NCBI GenBank assembly: GCA_045616225.1
Contig: JAZLGI010000021.1
Location: 1-17,658, forward strand
Direction: 5' to 3'
DNA: 17,658 nucleotides
From: JAZLGI01 sp045616225
GTDB lineage: Bacteria > Spirochaetota > Spirochaetia > Sphaerochaetales > Sphaerochaetaceae
Below the pieces are notes generated by a model, which worked only from the letters and a program-made list of their open reading frames with translations, made no database searches and was not told the origin of the DNA. Both the position numbers and the translations under genes were made by a program. Shown here piece by piece: positions 13,944 to 17,658 of this stretch (its first letter is position 1; each line of letters starts with the position of its first letter).

Positions 13944-15572
13944 ACGTGCATGTTCAAGGCTTACTTTATCATCATCTCCACTTAACATTCTGGCTATTTC
14001 TCTTACTCTTTCCTCTCCTTTGACTTCTTTAAGATGAGTAAAGGTTCTTCCACCTTCTACAGTCTTTGAAACAACAAGTTGTGAATTTGCAGCACTGGCA
14101 ATGCTTGCAAGATGAGTAATTGCTATAACTTGTTTTTCTTTTGACAAATCAGAAATACTCAAAGCCAAAGATTTTGCAACAGAACCGCCTATTCCTGCAT
14201 CTACTTCATCAAAAACTTGTGTTTGAGTTGTATCTGCCTTTGCAAGAACCGTTTTCAGAGAAAGCATAACTCTTGATAGTTCTCCTCCGCTGGCAATGTT
14301 CTTTATGCTTTTCAGCGGCTCACCAGGGTTTGCAGAAATAAGAAAACAAATGTCATCTGTTCCGAATATTGAGAATTTCTCTTCATTTCTTTCTATTCCA
14401 ATCTCAAATTTTGCATTGGCCATTCCAAGAGTTCTCAAGGTTGTCTCTATTCTTTTCTGAAGTTCAAGAGCATTTTTTCTTCTGGATTCATAAAGTTTTC
14501 CTGCAATTTCAAAATAATGCTCTCTTGCTTTATTCAGATCTTTTTCCATTGTAAGAAGTACTTCCTGGCTATTATCTGCAATTTCCAGATTATTCTTTGC
14601 GTTATCTCTAAAAGTAAAGACGTCTTTTAATTCAGGTCCGTATTTTCTCTTTAACTTTTGAATTAGATTAAGTCTTTCCTGCAAAGAATTTATTGTATTT
14701 TCTGAATAATCTATTGCACTTAGATAATCTCTTAGACTTTCTGCTATGTCCTCTGTTTCTATAGAAGCACTTTCCAATCTTTCTGAGTATTCACTTAATG
14801 CAGAGTCGCATTTACTTGCCTTGTTACAGGAAACTGAGGCATCATGCAAAAGTCCTTTGCTTTGTTTCAGTTTTTCATTGCAATCAGAAAGGCTGTCATA
14901 GATTGTTTCAAACTGACTGAGAACAGTAATCTTAGACTTTAATTCTTCATCTTCATTTTCTTTCAAATCTGCATTACAAATTTCGTTAAATGCAAATCTC
15001 AGATAATCTTCCTGTTTTGAGCTTTCATCTATTTGTCTTTTTATTTCTTCAAGCTTTTTTTCTGTTTCTGAGGCATTTTTGTAAGCATCATGACACAATT
15101 CAAGAAGCTTTTCATTTCCTGAGAAAGAATCCACTATTTTTCTTTGTTTGTCTGAAATAAGAAGGCTCTGATGCTCACTTTGTCCGTGCATATCTATGAG
15201 ACTGTCTGCAATATATGTAAGTTCTTGTCTTGTAACTATTTGTCCTTGAACATAAATAGAGCCGTGACCATTTTGCTTAACAATTCTTCTTACAACTATC
15301 TGTCCGTCTTCCGGTTCTATTCCTTTTTCTTTTAGATAAACAAGAATCTCGTGGTTTTCCGGTATTGAAATTAAGGCATTTATGAGCATTTCTTCACAAC
15401 CGGTTCTTATAGAACCTACATCAGCCTTTTCTCCCATCAAAAGCCCCAAAGCACCCAGAATAATAGATTTTCCGGAACCGGTTTCACCTGAAATAACATT
15501 AAACCCTTCTGAGAAATCTATTGAAAGATTCTCAATCAATGCATAATTCTTAATTTCAAGATGCTCAATCAT
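13926..15572 (-). CDS. recN: DNA repair protein RecN
   Basis: The 548-residue SMC-like ATPase acts at DNA double-strand breaks; length is normal. Walker A is GETGSGKS (29-36) in the N-terminal head, preceded by the typical MIEHLEIKNYALIENL. The middle (about 150-370) is rich in Glu/Lys/Leu heptads and forms the antiparallel coiled coil. The C-terminal head has the ABC signature ASGGELSR (427-434) and Walker B QVFDEVDAGIGG (452-463), then AITHLAS. GGAGGA lies 4 nt before the ATG, inside the nadK 3' end; the reading frames overlap by 8 nt. It is the last gene of the DegT-like/nadK/recN operon. Confidence 0.96.
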   Translation of the reverse strand: MIEHLEIKNYALIENLSIDFSEGFNVISGETGSGKSIILGALGLLMGEKADVGSIRTGCEEMLINALISIPENHEILVYLKEKGIEPEDGQIVVRRIVKQNGHGSIYVQGQIVTRQELTYIADSLIDMHGQSEHQSLLISDKQRKIVDSFSGNEKLLELCHDAYKNASETEKKLEEIKRQIDESSKQEDYLRFAFNEICNADLKENEDEELKSKITVLSQFETIYDSLSDCNEKLKQSKGLLHDASVSCNKASKCDSALSEYSERLESASIETEDIAESLRDYLSAIDYSENTINSLQERLNLIQKLKRKYGPELKDVFTFRDNAKNNLEIADNSQEVLLTMEKDLNKAREHYFEIAGKLYESRRKNALELQKRIETTLRTLGMANAKFEIGIERNEEKFSIFGTDDICFLISANPGEPLKSIKNIASGGELSRVMLSLKTVLAKADTTQTQVFDEVDAGIGGSVAKSLALSISDLSKEKQVIAITHLASIASAANSQLVVSKTVEGGRTFTHLKEVKGEERVREIARMLSGDDDKVSLEHARSLLKG

Positions 15573-16416
15573 TGAGTCCTCCGGCCCATCCCAGTTTATC
15601 TCTGAGAATCTCTATTCTGTTTCTCTTATTATTTCTTATAAACTTAGTAAAATAAATGCTTTTTGTAACTTCTATTTCATCATTCTCCAATAAAGGAAAA
15701 GATTCATGGCCGTCAAAAAACAAAACAGCTTTAAGTTCCTGTTTTGGAACTTTAATTTTAATGTTGGTATCTCCGTTTACAACCAATGGTCTGACACTTA
15801 ATGCAAAAGGGCAAATAGGATTCACAATTATTGAACTTAGCTCTGCATCAAGTATTGGACCGCCTGCAGAAAGATTATAGGCAGTTGAACCTGTTGGTGT
15901 AGAAAATAAAATTCCGTCAGATTTTAAATTTGCAGCCAAAATATCGTTAATATATAAATTCAGTTTCAATAGTTTAGCAGGTTCAACAGGAGAAACTGTT
16001 ATTTCATTAAGAGCATCATAGCAAAAGACTTCTTTTCCATTTCTTTTCACAGAAGCCCTTATCATCATTCTGTTTTCTTCAAAATTTCTTCCTGCCAATA
16101 AATCTTCAAAGACAGTTTCAAATTCTTCTGTACTGGTCTCTGTAATGTATCCAAAAGTACCGAATTTAACAGCCAAAAGAGGAATTCCCGTCCCCTTTAG
16201 CAAGGCCGAACAAGACAAAACGGTGCCATCACCACCAAGGGAAATTGCTATATCTGCATTTGTTATCTTTATGTTTGCATCATCATTTGATGCCGTTAAA
16301 AATATTTCTTTTGTCTCAATTCCGTTTGAATTAAGGAAAGCTTTCATTTTTGAGAGTGCTTCTTGAATATTTTCTTTTTTTGAATTTGCAAGAATTACAG
16401 CATTTTTTATTATCAT
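15565..16416 (-). CDS. nadK: NAD kinase
   Basis: The 283-residue enzyme phosphorylates NAD(H) with ATP or polyphosphate to make NADP(H), in the cytoplasm. It carries GGDGT (61-65), the LNE motif (136-138) and the NAD-binding SDGILFSTPTGSTAYNLSAG (166-185). Length is normal. The start is placed at ATG 16416, which has GAGGGG about 5 nt upstream; an in-frame TTG at 16431 overlaps the upstream stop but adds five residues outside the usual start. The usual LGFL segment is GTFGYIT (86-92), a modest change. It is coupled to recN by overlap and follows the DegT-like gene closely. Promoter activity is expected from upstream of the DegT-like gene. Confidence 0.96.
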   Translation of the reverse strand: MIIKNAVILANSKKENIQEALSKMKAFLNSNGIETKEIFLTASNDDANIKITNADIAISLGGDGTVLSCSALLKGTGIPLLAVKFGTFGYITETSTEEFETVFEDLLAGRNFEENRMMIRASVKRNGKEVFCYDALNEITVSPVEPAKLLKLNLYINDILAANLKSDGILFSTPTGSTAYNLSAGGPILDAELSSIIVNPICPFALSVRPLVVNGDTNIKIKVPKQELKAVLFFDGHESFPLLENDEIEVTKSIYFTKFIRNNKRNRIEILRDKLGWAGGLND

Positions 16417-16427
16417 TTTTGCCCCTC

Positions 16428-17465
16428 TCAAGGAAGATGTGCTATTACTTTATTTATCATATCTGCTTCTGAATCTTTTAAGAAAGGATAAATAGGCAGA
16501 GAGAATGTTCTGTAGTAGTATGCAGCAGATGCCGGAAAAGCATCAAACATATCTCCTTCATATAATGAGCAAACAGAATTTTCAAATGTTCTTTTCAAGG
16601 GAATATCATGTTTTTTTGCAAAAGCAACTGCTTCATCAGGTTTTGAATTAAGAGTTACAGAAAAAGAAAAACAAGGACTAATATAATCCAGAACAAGAAG
16701 CCCAAATTGTTTATGTTCTGTTCTTGAAAGAGATTGCTGATAGTTTTTATACAAATTTCTTCTTTTTTGAGAATTCTCTTCAAGGTTTAATAACTGTACT
16801 TTTGCCAATGACGCATTTAAATCTGTCATACTGGAGTATGTGTCAGGTTTAATTTCTTCAAGTTTATCTGAATACTCAGAAGATACTGCAAGGACTGCTC
16901 CGCCTGCAGCAGAAACTAGATTATCTTCTTCCATTGCACATACAACGGCATCACCAAATTCACCGGCTTTAACTTCATCAAGTATATAACCTGTTAATGA
17001 GGTTGAAACATCTTCAAGTATTTTAACATTTCCATAATTTATTTTTTTGCAATAAGTTGTTTCAGAGTCATATTTTACAGGTAAAGAAGAATCTGGTTCA
17101 TACAACATTAAAATAGGGCATGCGCTGTTATTAACCAAATTAGAATCAGGACAACCGTTTTCTTTATCTACATCTACATAAACAGCTTCACATTCAAGTT
17201 TTGTTATAACTTTAAGATAAACGCAAGGAGATAAAGGAGAAAGGGCAATTCTTGTTCCTTTTTCTGCTCCCAAAATTTTTAAACCGTTAATTAAAGCTTG
17301 TTCATAAGATCTGTAAGCAAAACCTGAATAGGCAGAAGTAATTTCACAGAACATTTCTATTAATGACTGAGTTCTGCTTCCTGTTCCTATTTCTTCTTCT
17401 ACCAGAGTCTGAAGGACACTGTCCATATCCTTTCTTTTTATAGTAGGTTTATAAAAACGTATCAT
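16428..17465 (-). CDS. DegT/DnrJ/EryC1/StrS aminotransferase homologue lacking the PLP lysine
   Basis: The 345-residue protein has the fold-type I landmarks of sugar aminotransferases in order: IGTGSRTQSLIEMF (26-39), SYEQALINGLKILGAEKG (53-70), AVYVDVD (94-100), the ED pair at 151-152, FGD at 170-172, and FPASAAYYYRTFSLPIYPFL near the C-terminus. Where active members read 'SFHPTKnittGEGG', this protein reads CAMEEDNLVSAAGG (176-189), so the Schiff-base lysine aligns with Asp 181. It is therefore probably catalytically inactive or uses PLP differently. The ATG is 6 nt downstream of a TAAAAT box with no Shine-Dalgarno, so the mRNA may be leaderless. It heads the nadK-recN operon and starts about 60 bp beyond the 5S gene. 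Substrate and role are unknown. Confidence 0.82.
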   Translation of the reverse strand: MIRFYKPTIKRKDMDSVLQTLVEEEIGTGSRTQSLIEMFCEITSAYSGFAYRSYEQALINGLKILGAEKGTRIALSPLSPCVYLKVITKLECEAVYVDVDKENGCPDSNLVNNSACPILMLYEPDSSLPVKYDSETTYCKKINYGNVKILEDVSTSLTGYILDEVKAGEFGDAVVCAMEEDNLVSAAGGAVLAVSSEYSDKLEEIKPDTYSSMTDLNASLAKVQLLNLEENSQKRRNLYKNYQQSLSRTEHKQFGLLVLDYISPCFSFSVTLNSKPDEAVAFAKKHDIPLKRTFENSVCSLYEGDMFDAFPASAAYYYRTFSLPIYPFLKDSEADMINKVIAHLP

Positions 17466-17471
17466 GCTGTA

Positions 17472-17500
17472 ATTTTACGTAATTTATCATAACAGGACAA
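17472..17500 (-). promoter_or_regulatory. Promoter of the DegT-like/nadK/recN operon, leaderless geometry
   Basis: TTGTCC (17500-17495), a 17-nt spacer and TAAAAT (17477-17472) are followed by TACAGC and then the ATG at 17465. It starts just after the 5S terminator T-tract. Confidence 0.55.
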
Positions 17501-17514
17501 GTAAAGATAAGATT

Positions 17515-17523
17515 AAAAAAAAA
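17515..17523 (-). terminator. T-tract terminating the rRNA operon
   Basis: Nine T residues on the minus strand directly follow the closing GACCTGG/CCAGGTC stem of 5S rRNA, which can act as the terminator hairpin. Confidence 0.65.
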
Positions 17524-17637
<114 letters not shown>

Positions 17638-17658
17638 AACTTAAATGTGTTACCCTGA

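Overview
The window is a low-GC bacterial chromosome segment, probably from a host-associated Treponema or close spirochaete. That is inferred from the gene mix: type III pantothenate kinase, a YbiT-type ABC-F protein, Rex, two GH57 proteins with a DUF4912-like protein, and the string DegT-like / NAD kinase / RecN. No marker here proves the genus. I see no integrated phage, insertion sequence with a transposase, or CRISPR array.

Layout, left to right. 1-146: start of rnhB (minus, runs off the edge). 147-482: no gene, but a foldback element with 17-bp terminal inverted repeats around three 41-bp hairpin repeats. 483-4169 (minus): rpsU with its own promoter, then a tightly coupled operon read as ybiT, coaX and an M29-like gene. 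4206-4436 (minus): tRNA-Gln(CUG) and tRNA-Glu(CUC) with a strong promoter and a terminator. 4456-5717 (minus): a small unknown ORF coupled to tsaD. 5718-6033: a second 41-bp hairpin array, tRNA-Thr(CGU), and a terminator that overlaps the tRNA promoter. 6034-6560 (minus): a RelB/DinJ-YoeB toxin-antitoxin pair. 6751-7542 (plus): a possible AraC-like regulator. 7492-8469 (minus): a Na+/Ca2+ exchanger. 8656-9297 (plus): rex. 9288-11602 (minus): a DUF4912-like protein and a GH57 branching-enzyme-like protein, divergent from a second GH57/DUF3536-like gene (plus, 11700-13943). 13926-17465 (minus): recN, nadK and a DegT-family homologue. 17524-17637 (minus): 5S rRNA with its terminator, the tail of an rRNA operon that continues beyond the right edge.

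Functionally the window mixes translation and tRNA functions (bS21, ABC-F, TsaD, three tRNAs, 5S), cofactor metabolism (CoaX, NadK), redox sensing (Rex), alpha-glucan metabolism (two GH57 proteins and the DUF4912-like protein) and DNA repair (RecN). Operon-internal genes have clear Shine-Dalgarno sequences and 1-, 4- or 8-nt overlaps. By contrast, several promoter-proximal genes have no Shine-Dalgarno and place the ATG 6-8 nt after a -10 box, which suggests leaderless mRNAs.

The most unusual signals are: two unrelated sequences built as 41-bp tandem hairpin units, each downstream of a minus-strand translation-related gene; inverted repeats bounding the first array; the recurrent leaderless promoter geometry; a DegT homologue that lacks the PLP lysine; and a YbiT protein with one composite ATP site degraded on both faces.
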